A DNA stretch of 33,912 bases from a virus, in IMG/VR virus record IMGVR_UViG_3300025889_000473, positions 1 through 33,912 of that record. The stretch is one strand, 5' to 3'. Of this stretch, positions 28,526-33,912 are shown in pieces (position 1 is the first letter of the stretch; every line of letters begins with the position of its first letter). The translations under genes and the position numbers were made by a program. The notes beneath the pieces were generated by a model. It was not told the DNA's origin. It saw nothing but the letters and a program-made list of their open reading frames with translations, and did not search any database.

Positions 28526-29586
28526 CCACACGACGCGAAGCCATCATGACGGCAGTCACCGCACTTGGCGCGGCCATTTGCGATGCTCTGGATATACCGG
28601 AAGCTGACGTATCGGAGCCTGTCCCCGAGGATCCCGAGCCGACCGTTCCTGCCGAACCTGTGCAATACGGGGCCATTCTGGAGCCGGAAGAACCGATCAT
28701 CACGCAGGAAGAAGCTTCTGTGGGTGCAGGCGGGATCAATCGCAAGGCCGGTCAGTCCATCGCCATGAAGGACGCATGGTGGTCGGACAACTGGATCGGG
28801 TGGAAGGGCAATGACAGCGGCGCCAATCCCCTGGCTGATGTAAGCTGTGAGGATGTATTCCTAGAGCGCTTCGGCCCGCTGATCGTGATGCGCGGCGCAC
28901 CGTCGATCTACCTCAACCGCATCATGAGCATTGAGGCGAGCGTTTCCAGCTATGGAATTGGCTTTCTGCGCGCCACTGACACCATCGGTAAACTGCGCGC
29001 CCACAACCTGACATTCCGTGGCGAACGCGAAATCACTAACGCCAACGATGCCTTTGCGGCGATATGTCTGTGGGGCAAGGACGGCGACACCTGCACCGAT
29101 TGGGAAGTCAGCCGGTTCGACTTCCGCAATGTCATAATGGCGGCGGGAAGCAATTACGCAAACGCAGATGGCATCAGCGTCGAACGCGGGCACGACCTCG
29201 GCCTGATCGAGCATGGCGTCATCAAGAACGTCTCGGATGCCGGGATCGACTGCAAGGGCGAGAACTGTCGCATCAATCAGGTGGACATCGAGAGCGCCCG
29301 CCAAAGCCTGAAACTATGGGATGCCTCCGACAAGCATGGACGCATCATCTCGCGTTCGCCGCGCTTTGCCCATATCATCGCCAAGCCCGGTGGATCTACA
29401 GAAGCCATCGTGATCGACAGGCTCGAAGCACCAGACGCGCCCACAAAGCCTATCGTGGCTTTCGAGAGCGGCCCCAGAAAGGTCGTCATCAATACGCTGT
29501 TTGCACCGGAAGACCAAAAGCTGTTCAGTGTCGAGAACGCCGCAGAGGGTTCGCAGCTATGGGTCAACGGCACGCAGGTCTTGTAA
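28522..29586 (+). CDS. Beta-helix protein, tailspike/pectate-lyase-like
   Basis: A 354-residue protein. An N-terminal segment with a twin-arginine look (TTRREAIMTAVTALGAAI) and an acidic Pro-rich linker (about 28-65) precede about 250 residues of right-handed parallel beta-helix: repeated short strands with Asn/Asp/Gly turns (DVSCEDVFLERFGPLIVMRGAPSIYLNRIMSIEA; GHDLGLIEHGVIKNVSDAGIDCKGENCRINQVDI). Such folds bind or cleave polysaccharides in phage tailspikes. No clear active-site pair was identified. It is the last gene of the operon starting at 23036. Whether the RR motif is a real Tat signal is doubtful for a phage protein. Confidence 0.68.
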   Translation: MTTRREAIMTAVTALGAAICDALDIPEADVSEPVPEDPEPTVPAEPVQYGAILEPEEPIITQEEASVGAGGINRKAGQSIAMKDAWWSDNWIGWKGNDSGANPLADVSCEDVFLERFGPLIVMRGAPSIYLNRIMSIEASVSSYGIGFLRATDTIGKLRAHNLTFRGEREITNANDAFAAICLWGKDGDTCTDWEVSRFDFRNVIMAAGSNYANADGISVERGHDLGLIEHGVIKNVSDAGIDCKGENCRINQVDIESARQSLKLWDASDKHGRIISRSPRFAHIIAKPGGSTEAIVIDRLEAPDAPTKPIVAFESGPRKVVINTLFAPEDQKLFSVENAAEGSQLWVNGTQVL

Positions 29587-29609
29587 CCGTTCCCCATCCG
29601 TTCCATTAT
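29581..29609 (+). promoter_or_regulatory. Sigma70-like promoter ahead of the zinc-ribbon gene
   Basis: TTGTAA (29581-29586), 17-bp spacer, CATTAT (29604-29609). ATG 29615 follows five bases later without a ribosome site, so this gene too may be leaderless. The -35 overlaps the stop codon of the beta-helix gene. It does not contain GAACCTACAGC. Confidence 0.4.
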
Positions 29610-29614
29610 CAGGC

Positions 29615-29860
29615 ATGGGCCGCATCAAGCTTGATTCGATAAACGACTTTGCCCGACACGGGTACAAGGTGAGGGTATCGTGCAAGTGCGGGCGCAAGGT
29701 GGACTGGTCTGCAACCGAACTGCTGATGCGCCTGCATGCCCGCAAGCTGCCGTATCAGGTGGACAGGCTGGAGCCTAAGCTGCGTTGCGGGTTCTGTCAT
29801 TCAAGAGGGGCACGGATTAGCCCTGTGTTGCCTGAGATGGCGCAGAGCAATGTGAGGTAG
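29615..29860 (+). CDS. Small zinc-ribbon-like protein, 81 aa
   Basis: An 81-residue basic protein with CKCGRK at about 23-28 and RCGFCHSRGAR at about 57-67, i.e. CxC and CxxC pairs about 33 residues apart, consistent with a zinc ribbon. Between them is a basic helix (ELLMRLHARKLPYQVDRLEP). Similar short zinc proteins are common in alphaproteobacterial genomes and phages and may bind DNA; I cannot assign a role. It is the last plus-strand gene and converges with the minus-strand accessory genes. Confidence 0.65.
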   Translation: MGRIKLDSINDFARHGYKVRVSCKCGRKVDWSATELLMRLHARKLPYQVDRLEPKLRCGFCHSRGARISPVLPEMAQSNVR

Positions 29861-30108
29861 CTGCGGCGTAGGAGGCCCCTGTCTCGCGCTTAAGGGTGAT
29901 CGGTCCCGCGCATCGAAGCTTCTAATCCTCGTCACCGCCCGCACATCGTGCCGCCGCAGCCCACAGAATATGCCAGAATCACCTTTTGTTCGCAAGCGAA
30001 ATGGGGTATGAAAATGGGGACGCGGGGTGTCGCCCTTTCGGCACCAGCGAGGGGCGGCCCGCTACAACGCCCTTCACGAAAGCCGGTGAGCGCCCCGGCC
30101 CGCGTCAT
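29861..30108. other. Convergent intergenic region, no gene recognised
   Basis: About 250 bases between converging genes. A plus-strand open frame crosses it from 29948 but has no codon pattern or motif and runs opposite to the next gene. Short GC-rich inverted pieces occur (for example GCCGG/CCGGC around 30082-30100), but none is followed by a T-run, so no intrinsic terminator can be called. Confidence 0.5.
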
Positions 30109-30384
30109 TCACTCCTGCGATAGAGGGGGTGCGGGTAGAGCGTCGTCCTGTTCCATAAGGTACGTCCGCACAGCGAGGCCGGTATCATTGAGCCTGGCTA
30201 CAACGCCCCATGTTCCGCCGCCATCTTCAGGCTTCTCTTTGAACAGACCCGCCTTGCTCAAGCGAGACATCGTTTCGGCCCCACAATTGCCGACATAGGT
30301 GCCCGCGTACTCGCACGGCATCGCCAAAAGGATCGCCTCCCGCTGCGCCTTTGTCAGACCAGCAGCTAATTCTTCCACGCTCAT
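30109..30384 (-). CDS. Hypothetical protein, 91 aa
   Basis: A 91-residue protein (MSVEELAAGLTKAQREAILLAMPCEYAGTYVGNCGAETMSRLSKAGLFKEKPEDGGGTWGVVARLNDTGLAVRTYLMEQ...). The pattern of helix, helix (ETMSRLSKAGLF), beta wing (WGVVARLNDTGLAVRTYL) resembles a winged-helix domain of the MarR-like shape where LT..G...R..L closes the wing. That would suggest DNA binding or a regulator of phage genes. AGGA lies nine bases upstream of its ATG. Third gene of a minus-strand group starting at 31320. Confidence 0.6.
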   Translation of the reverse strand: MSVEELAAGLTKAQREAILLAMPCEYAGTYVGNCGAETMSRLSKAGLFKEKPEDGGGTWGVVARLNDTGLAVRTYLMEQDDALPAPPLSQE

Positions 30385-30418
30385 TGGTCAGGTTCCTTTA
30401 TGCTTGAGAGAGGCGGGA

Positions 30419-30766
30419 TCATACGCCTGCGGACTTCATCAGTTCGTATGTGGCGGGCGCACGCCAGCTTGCGTGTAGCGGAGGAATTTTGCCGCCAGCC
30501 TCTTCAATGAAACTGGCGACAATCCCATCCCAATGGGGTAGCAAGCCCGCCCACCTCTCGCTGCACTTTGCCATCTCTGGCATCCGCGCCTTCCATTCGG
30601 GGAACGCCTCAAGCAAGCGAAGGCATCGGCCAAGGTCGGCAGGATCGGCGGGAACTGCGCCACCAGTTACTCCGAGCGTCATGTAGTGGAATATCGCTTT
30701 TGACGACATGCCGGTGTCCCAACCGTGCAGCCATTCTTCCATGCGCTTTGTATCGGGCAAGGCCAT
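30419..30766 (-). CDS. Hypothetical phage protein, 115 aa
   Basis: A 115-residue protein beginning MALPDTKRMEEWLHGWDTGMSSKAIFHYMTLGVTGG and including DLGRCLRLLEAFPEWKARMPEMA and WAGLLPHWDGIVASFIEEAGGK. Proteins with this arrangement (MSS.aI...MtG.......P.DP.D..RCL.LLe.iPe.r.rm..m......W..L...W) are common in proteobacterial prophages and lack a known function. ATG 30766 is chosen because it overlaps the upstream stop (TGATG) and has GGAG eight bases before it; a frame extending to 30826 is unlikely. Confidence 0.7.
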   Translation of the reverse strand: MALPDTKRMEEWLHGWDTGMSSKAIFHYMTLGVTGGAVPADPADLGRCLRLLEAFPEWKARMPEMAKCSERWAGLLPHWDGIVASFIEEAGGKIPPLHASWRAPATYELMKSAGV

Positions 30767-31320
30767 CAAATATCTCCTGACAGGCGGGCAATCTCGGCAA
30801 GGATGGGGGGACAGAGCGTAAACCACTCGCCTTCCGCTCGCCTGAACTTCCAGCGGTTGTGATACTTGCGCTCAAGATCCATCCCGCCTTCTACGGTGGC
30901 GAAGATCTGAAGGCGCTCGCCATGGGCGGTCTGTAGGTCGCGCAGCCGTGAATCAGGGTCGCGGCTGAAGCCTACCTTGACCAGCTTCCCCTCGGTCAGT
31001 TCGGTCCCGATGAAATAGACGCGATCGACGGGGCGGATCGGTGCCCAAGCCTCCATGCAATCGGTCATGATGCGGAAGGCCGGAAAGATGCCCTCGATGT
31101 CGCGGAACAGCTTCTTCTCTTGGCGCTTCCGGTCGGTCACGCAGACATCAAAGCGGTTGGTCCTGGCGTAGTTGGGGCCGAACTGTTCGCGAATGTAAAA
31201 AGGCCCCATGCCCATAGGCAGGCCGCTCGACGGGTGCGGGTCGCTGTTCCAATCGTTTTCCTCAGTGAGGAACGAAAGCCTTGCGAGGCGGTGGCGTAGT
31301 TCTAGAATCGGATCAGGCAT
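30766..31320 (-). CDS. GIY-YIG-like (T5orf172/MUG113) domain protein
   Basis: A 184-residue protein. Residues about 98-170 (RVYFIGTELTEGKLVKVGFSRDPDSRLRDLQTAHGERLQIFATVEGGMDLERKYHNRWKFRRAEGEWFTL) have the layout of the T5 Orf172/MUG113 branch of the GIY-YIG superfamily: a VYFIG strand, KVGFSRDPDSRL, a helix ending in E..yH..w, and a final EWF. Nuclease activity is possible but some of these proteins only bind DNA. The N-terminal part is unassigned. AGGAG lies six bases upstream of ATG 31320, next to the attP region. It heads a three-gene minus-strand group. Confidence 0.7.
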   Translation of the reverse strand: MPDPILELRHRLARLSFLTEENDWNSDPHPSSGLPMGMGPFYIREQFGPNYARTNRFDVCVTDRKRQEKKLFRDIEGIFPAFRIMTDCMEAWAPIRPVDRVYFIGTELTEGKLVKVGFSRDPDSRLRDLQTAHGERLQIFATVEGGMDLERKYHNRWKFRRAEGEWFTLCPPILAEIARLSGDI

Positions 31321-31347
31321 CGGGCGCTCCTATCGCTCGTTTGCTCA

Positions 31348-31382
31348 GGGCCGGTGCGGGTGGTGGTACACCCCATCGGCCC
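31348..31382. other. Long stem-loop between attP and the GIY-YIG gene
   Basis: GGGCCG (31348-31353) pairs with CGGCCC (31377-31382), and inside it GGGTG (31358-31362) pairs with CACCC (31369-31373) around a six-base loop. No T-run follows on either strand. It could be a transcript barrier between integrase and the accessory genes, a leader structure, or part of the attP intasome. Confidence 0.45.
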
Positions 31383-31390
31383 GCTTTGCC

Positions 31391-31412
31391 CTTGCGGTAA
31401 ACTTGCGGTAAA
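31391..31412. repeat. Tandem arm-type repeat, left side of attP
   Basis: CTTGCGGTAAA occurs twice in direct tandem (31391-31401 and 31402-31412). The core TTGCGGTAA reappears twice at 31613-31632 on the other side of the tRNA core with the same 11-bp period. Paired, helically phased repeats flanking the core are the expected arrangement of integrase arm-binding sites. Confidence 0.65.
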
Positions 31413-31507
31413 AATGCCGCGAAAGGGCTATTTGTTCTTAGCCCGTTCCGCTCCCGAACGCTAGGAAAATCGCGGTTTTCTGCCGTTTTCGCGCATGTCC
31501 GCTTCAA

Positions 31508-31551
31508 TGGCATTGTAGAGGTCAGGGGTTCGATCCCCCTCGGCTCCACCA
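31508..31551 (+). other. attP: Attachment site core: 3' half of tRNA-Ala(GGC)
   Basis: From the anticodon loop (TGGCAT, anticodon GGC at 31509-31511) through the T-arm (AGGGG TTCGATC CCCCT) to the acceptor end CGGCTCCACCA at 31541-31551, this is the 3' half of a tRNA-Ala. The 5' half is absent: no GGAGCC lies 70-80 bases upstream. Phages that integrate into tRNA genes carry such a copy to restore the gene. It lies 30 bases from the integrase stop and between arm repeats. The identity core may begin a few bases further left. Confidence 0.85.
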
Positions 31552-31580
31552 TCGCAAGCAACGGTAATCCTTGCATTTTC

Positions 31581-32810
31581 CTACCCATTGAGCGGCACCA
31601 CGTTGCCATCTGTTGCGGTAACTTTGCGGTAAAACGCGCCGGGGCAGGCCTTATCGATTTCATCGATGATGGCTTCAGTCGCTGCCAAAGCGAGGCCCAG
31701 ATTGGCCGGATCGGGCAAAGCGTAGATGTCGGAGATGGCGTGCTTCGCATGGCCTAGCATCATCTCGCCCTGCCGCCAGTTGGCCTCTCCGATCTTGCGG
31801 CGGGCCAGCGTTGCCATTGAGCGGCGAATAAGCTTCATGCCACCTTCGCGCTCTCCCGGCAGACCCAACTCTGCCGCCATGGCTTCCCAAGCTTTCCGCA
31901 CGCTGCCTACAGTGATGTAAGCGCCATCGGTCGCGTCGAGATGCGGGGCGAACTGCTTTGCGATAGGCACGGTCGGCCGGAACTTCTTGGTCTGGTCGCG
32001 CCCTTCGTAATTCAGTGACAGAACGCGAGCGTTCGAAAACCACTGGCGGCGCTTCGGATCTGTGTTGATGTCGTGGACTGCATCGGGGCGCGCCCATGTC
32101 GCCACGCTGGCCCGCAGGAAGTGCAGGAGTTGGCTGCGCTGCTTCACCAATGCGGCAAGCTGCTTTTCGGTCTCGTAGTTCGGCTTAGGCTTCGGGTGCA
32201 TGCAGTAGCGGAACATGGCGGCGAGTTCAGGGATGCCAGCGCGATAGATCGGCGTGCGGTTCATCTGTGCAAGCGGTATCGGCTTGAAGTTCGCCTTCAG
32301 CGGTTGCGTGGCGGTGATGGCTGCGGCGAGGGTGGCAATGCTGGCTTCGACCGTCGCTTTGCTGCGGGGCTTGCCCTGATAGGTCTGTGCGCGGCTCCAC
32401 TTGCGGAACTTGGCAACCCAGCCTTCATCGATCTGCGCGCAGGAAATGCCTGTCTGCCCGGTTTCGTCCAGATAGTCGAACACCTGGGACAAGCGGCTTT
32501 TCAGCGCAACGCGGGAAGCCTTCTCTGCCGACAGGACCATGTAGTCCGTCATGGCTTGCGTCACTGGCCCGCTCATTGCGCCATCGTAGGGGCGGTGGCA
32601 ATGCGGGCAGACCGTTTCGCCGTTGCTCTCTAGGTAGAGGCGGTCGAGTTCGGACTTTGCCTGCTGAACATCTGTCGTGCCCGCGCTACTGATCCGCTCG
32701 CGTCTGGCGATGGGGTCGTAGCGGACGATTTCGAGGTTCCGCCCCTCGCGCGGGTAGAGGCGGAAGTCCCCCCGTCGATAGAGCGGGTCCGGGCGCTTCT
32801 TTCTTGGCAT
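31581..32810 (-). CDS. int: Tyrosine recombinase (phage integrase)
   Basis: A 409-residue integrase. An N-terminal arm-binding region includes a CPHCHRPYDG element (about 68-77). A core-binding helical domain (about 80-175) and a catalytic domain follow. Catalytic candidates are Arg241 in TWARPDAVHDI, Arg330 in LIRRSMATLARRK, His354 in MLGHAKHAISDIY and nucleophile Tyr363. It recombines attP with the tRNA-Ala attB. GAGGAAG precedes ATG 32810. The gene points at the att core, ending 30 bases from it, and is overlapped at its 5' end by an excisionase-like ORF. Confidence 0.92.
   Translation of the reverse strand: MPRKKRPDPLYRRGDFRLYPREGRNLEIVRYDPIARRERISSAGTTDVQQAKSELDRLYLESNGETVCPHCHRPYDGAMSGPVTQAMTDYMVLSAEKASRVALKSRLSQVFDYLDETGQTGISCAQIDEGWVAKFRKWSRAQTYQGKPRSKATVEASIATLAAAITATQPLKANFKPIPLAQMNRTPIYRAGIPELAAMFRYCMHPKPKPNYETEKQLAALVKQRSQLLHFLRASVATWARPDAVHDINTDPKRRQWFSNARVLSLNYEGRDQTKKFRPTVPIAKQFAPHLDATDGAYITVGSVRKAWEAMAAELGLPGEREGGMKLIRRSMATLARRKIGEANWRQGEMMLGHAKHAISDIYALPDPANLGLALAATEAIIDEIDKACPGAFYRKVTATDGNVVPLNG
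31613..31632. repeat. Arm-type repeat pair, right side of attP, inside the integrase gene
   Basis: TTGCGGTAA at 31613-31621 and 31624-31632, period 11 bp, identical in core and phasing to the pair at 31391-31412. It is read on the opposite strand as part of the integrase C-terminus (FYRKVTAT). The repeat would be kept both as codons and as an integrase arm site. Confidence 0.6.
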
Positions 32811-32962
32811 AGCTTCCTCTGCTGTTCGGCGGCGGCAGTCGCAATCGTCTGCCCTACGCCAAGCGCGTTCAAAAGGTCGAGTTCTTCAGCGGAAAGCTGG
32901 AACGCCTTACCCTGCGAGGTCTTGCGCATCCACTTTCGGGCGATGTCGGAGATGTCTGTCAT
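32630..32962 (-). CDS. Small excisionase-position ORF, overlaps integrase start
   Basis: The first ~50 residues (MTDISDIARKWMRKTSQGKAFQLSAEELDLLNALGVGQTIATAAAEQQRK) look like a genuine small phage protein in the position where excisionase genes lie. The remaining ~60 residues (from about residue 51) are read through the integrase N-terminus in another frame and are Ser/Arg/Thr-rich without pattern. The natural protein may be about 55-65 residues, with a lost stop or a frameshift having lengthened it. ATG 32962 overlaps the upstream stop (ATGA). A helix-turn-helix character (FQLSAEELDLLNALGVG) is only suggestive. Confidence 0.5.
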   Translation of the reverse strand: MTDISDIARKWMRKTSQGKAFQLSAEELDLLNALGVGQTIATAAAEQQRKLCQERSARTRSIDGGTSASTRARGGTSKSSATTPSPDASGSVARARQMFSRQSPNSTAST

Positions 32963-33279
32963 TCGATCCCCCGAGCCTTCAGAGCGGCGTTTTCGTGATC
33001 CAGAATGTATGCGTCGTTCTCTGCCAATTCGGACAAGGCTGCGCGGGCGCGTTCACCTCGATCTTGGATAATATGCCCCTCTTCTGTAGAAAGTCCGAAA
33101 TCAGTTATATTGACATCGTATCCATCGTAATCTCGGTCGGCGTAGAACTCCAAAGCCCCTTCCAGAGCCTCGATCCGGTCGGCAGCTTCCAACAGCCCGC
33201 CGTGCACATGATCCGAATACACCAGTTCGCCATCTACAATGCGATCTGCGTAGTCCCTCAGTCTCTCTTTAAGTTCCAT
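32959..33279 (-). CDS. Hypothetical early phage protein, 106 aa
   Basis: A 106-residue acidic, mostly helical protein (MELKERLRDYADRIVDGELVYSDHVHGGLLEAADRIEALEGALEFYADRDYDGYDVNITDFG...AALKARGIE). The segment LLEAADRIEALEGAL is a typical short coiled coil found in many accessory early-region phage proteins, whose roles are unknown. AGGA lies eight bases before ATG 33279. Downstream it is coupled to the excisionase-position ORF by ATGA. Confidence 0.65.
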   Translation of the reverse strand: MELKERLRDYADRIVDGELVYSDHVHGGLLEAADRIEALEGALEFYADRDYDGYDVNITDFGLSTEEGHIIQDRGERARAALSELAENDAYILDHENAALKARGIE

Positions 33280-33305
33280 TGTTGTGGTCCTGGAATATAA
33301 GGGTT

Positions 33306-33731
33306 TTATGCCGGATCGGGGTCAGTTAGCCGCAATCCCTGTTGCAGGCATTCGCGCTGGATGCGGTCCAGATACGCAGTCATTTGCTTGACCTTCATGA
33401 TGCTGGAAACGTCGATCAGATCCATCGCCTTGATCTTCTGTTCATAGGGCAGGGGCTTGATCGCCCTGTCGTAGGTGTCGCGGAAGTCGTCATTGTCCTC
33501 GCGCAGGATCGGGACGCCGTAGCGCAGCTTCCATTCTCGCTGCACTTCGTCGGGTTCCATATCGCCGCGCTGGCGGGCCACTTCCCCGGCCCACATCCAT
33601 TGCAATTGGTTCTGGTCGAGCGAGCGGTTAGCCCCTTGCTGCCAGCGGACGGTGAGCGGCAGTTTCAGGGTTTCCAGCAATCGGAACAGATCGCCCCTGT
33701 CCTGTTCGGTTCGGATGATGCGGTGTGCCAT
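33306..33731 (-). CDS. ninB: NinB-like recombination protein
   Basis: A 141-residue protein with features of the NinB family, a phage single-strand DNA-binding recombination mediator. It has an initial beta strand and basic helix (AHRIIRTEQDRGDLFRLLETLKLPLTVRWQQGANRSLDQNQLQWMWAGEVARQRG), a central WKLRYGVPILREDNDDFRDTYDRAIKPLPYEQKIKAMDLIDVSSIMKVKQMTAYLDRI, and a short C-tail. The RS..QN.l.W....ia.q pattern and the closing Mt.yl..i are typical. It starts immediately after the upstream stop (TAAATG). It belongs to the early replication/recombination region that continues off the window. Confidence 0.7.
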   Translation of the reverse strand: MAHRIIRTEQDRGDLFRLLETLKLPLTVRWQQGANRSLDQNQLQWMWAGEVARQRGDMEPDEVQREWKLRYGVPILREDNDDFRDTYDRAIKPLPYEQKIKAMDLIDVSSIMKVKQMTAYLDRIQRECLQQGLRLTDPDPA

Positions 33732-33912
33732 TTATAGTCCGATACTCTCAGCCCAAAGGTCGTCTGCCTTCGCAAGCAAGTCGATCCCGTAGTGAATCCA
33801 GAAGCCCCGGTGAGACAGCGCCTCAACGCTTTCGAGCGGGCCGTGCTGGATCTGATGATGCCTCGGGCAGAGCGGCACGATGCGCTTGTGGCTTCGGCTT
33901 ATCCGCCCGCCT
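33732..33912 (-). CDS. C-terminal fragment of a phage HNH/Ref-like nuclease
   Basis: An open minus-strand frame enters from the right edge and ends TAA at 33732-33734, giving the last ~59 residues (GGRISRSHKRIVPLCPRHHQIQHGPLESVEALSHRGFWIHYGIDLLAKADDLWAESIGL). LCPRHHQ.QHGP followed by F...yG.dl...a..lw resembles the C-terminus of phage HNH nucleases of the Ref/DUF968 type that act in recombination. The His-rich segment would be part of the metal site. Identity is tentative because only the end is visible. It is directly followed by ninB. Confidence 0.55.
   Translation of the reverse strand, partial: GGRISRSHKRIVPLCPRHHQIQHGPLESVEALSHRGFWIHYGIDLLAKADDLWAESIGL

Noticed and set aside
29948-30298. 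Plus-strand ORF across the convergent intergenic region
   Set aside because: Runs antisense into the 30109-30384 gene, has no ribosome site and has composition like a shadow frame.
30928-30938. Minus-strand copy of the late-promoter box
   Set aside because: The reverse complement gives GACCTACAGA with mismatches at both ends and no -10 at 17 bp.
31470-31551. A complete tRNA-Ala gene
   Set aside because: Only the half from the anticodon loop to CCA is present; no matching 5' acceptor strand or D-arm lies upstream, so it is an attachment-site fragment.
1-33912. CRISPR array, insertion sequence, diversity-generating retroelement or retron
   Set aside because: No regularly spaced repeat array, transposase, reverse transcriptase or template/variable repeat pair was found; the nine boxes are kilobases apart and tied to gene starts.

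Overview
The window is a contiguous stretch of a temperate siphovirus-type phage genome. Base composition is high GC, and the gene families match prophages of alphaproteobacteria, most likely a sphingomonad or erythrobacter host. That host call is an inference from protein style and from the tRNA-Ala(GGC) half at the attachment site. Nothing in the window looks like host chromosome.

Layout. 1-2644: packaging end (a cut gene, small coupled ORFs, small and large terminase). 2686-7881: head module (portal, Mu F-like minor head protein, prohead protease with nested scaffold, decoration protein, major capsid), closed by a rho-independent terminator at 7908-7933. 7979-10467: head-tail connectors. 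10556-20924: tail (tube, tail assembly chaperone with a probable -1 frameshift, tape measure, distal tail proteins, a tip protein carrying a von Willebrand A domain, a fibre). 20924-22075: subtilisin-like protease. 22036-22866, minus strand: fatty-acid hydroxylase/sterol desaturase-like moron. 23036-29586: one long lysis and surface-glycan operon (membrane proteins, GH24 lysozyme, GH26-like glycosidase, embedded spanin pair, nucleoside-hydrolase-like/LamG protein, beta-helix protein). 29615-31320: small accessory genes. 31340-31632: attP. 31581-33912, minus strand: integrase, excisionase-like ORF, NinB-like protein and a nuclease fragment, which is the start of the early region.

The most striking signal is an 11-bp word, GAACCTACAGC, present nine times and always on the strand of the late genes. 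Its last six bases sit 17 bp (18 bp at one site) from a -10-like hexamer. At four copies the A of the downstream ATG falls where transcription should begin, with no Shine-Dalgarno site. I read this as a phage-specific late promoter family that produces leaderless mRNAs for portal, protease, connector and tape measure genes. One copy lies inside the prohead protease gene, about 70 bp upstream of a Shine-Dalgarno/GTG start for the scaffold domain. That arrangement parallels the nested UL26/UL26.5 protease-scaffold genes of herpesviruses.

The attachment site (3' half of tRNA-Ala(GGC), flanked by paired 11-bp-spaced repeats) has phage genes on both sides, in lambda-like vegetative order. The sequence therefore probably represents unintegrated, circular or permuted phage DNA, or a tandem prophage, rather than a simple single prophage. 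No CRISPR array, insertion sequence, reverse transcriptase or complete tRNA gene was found.
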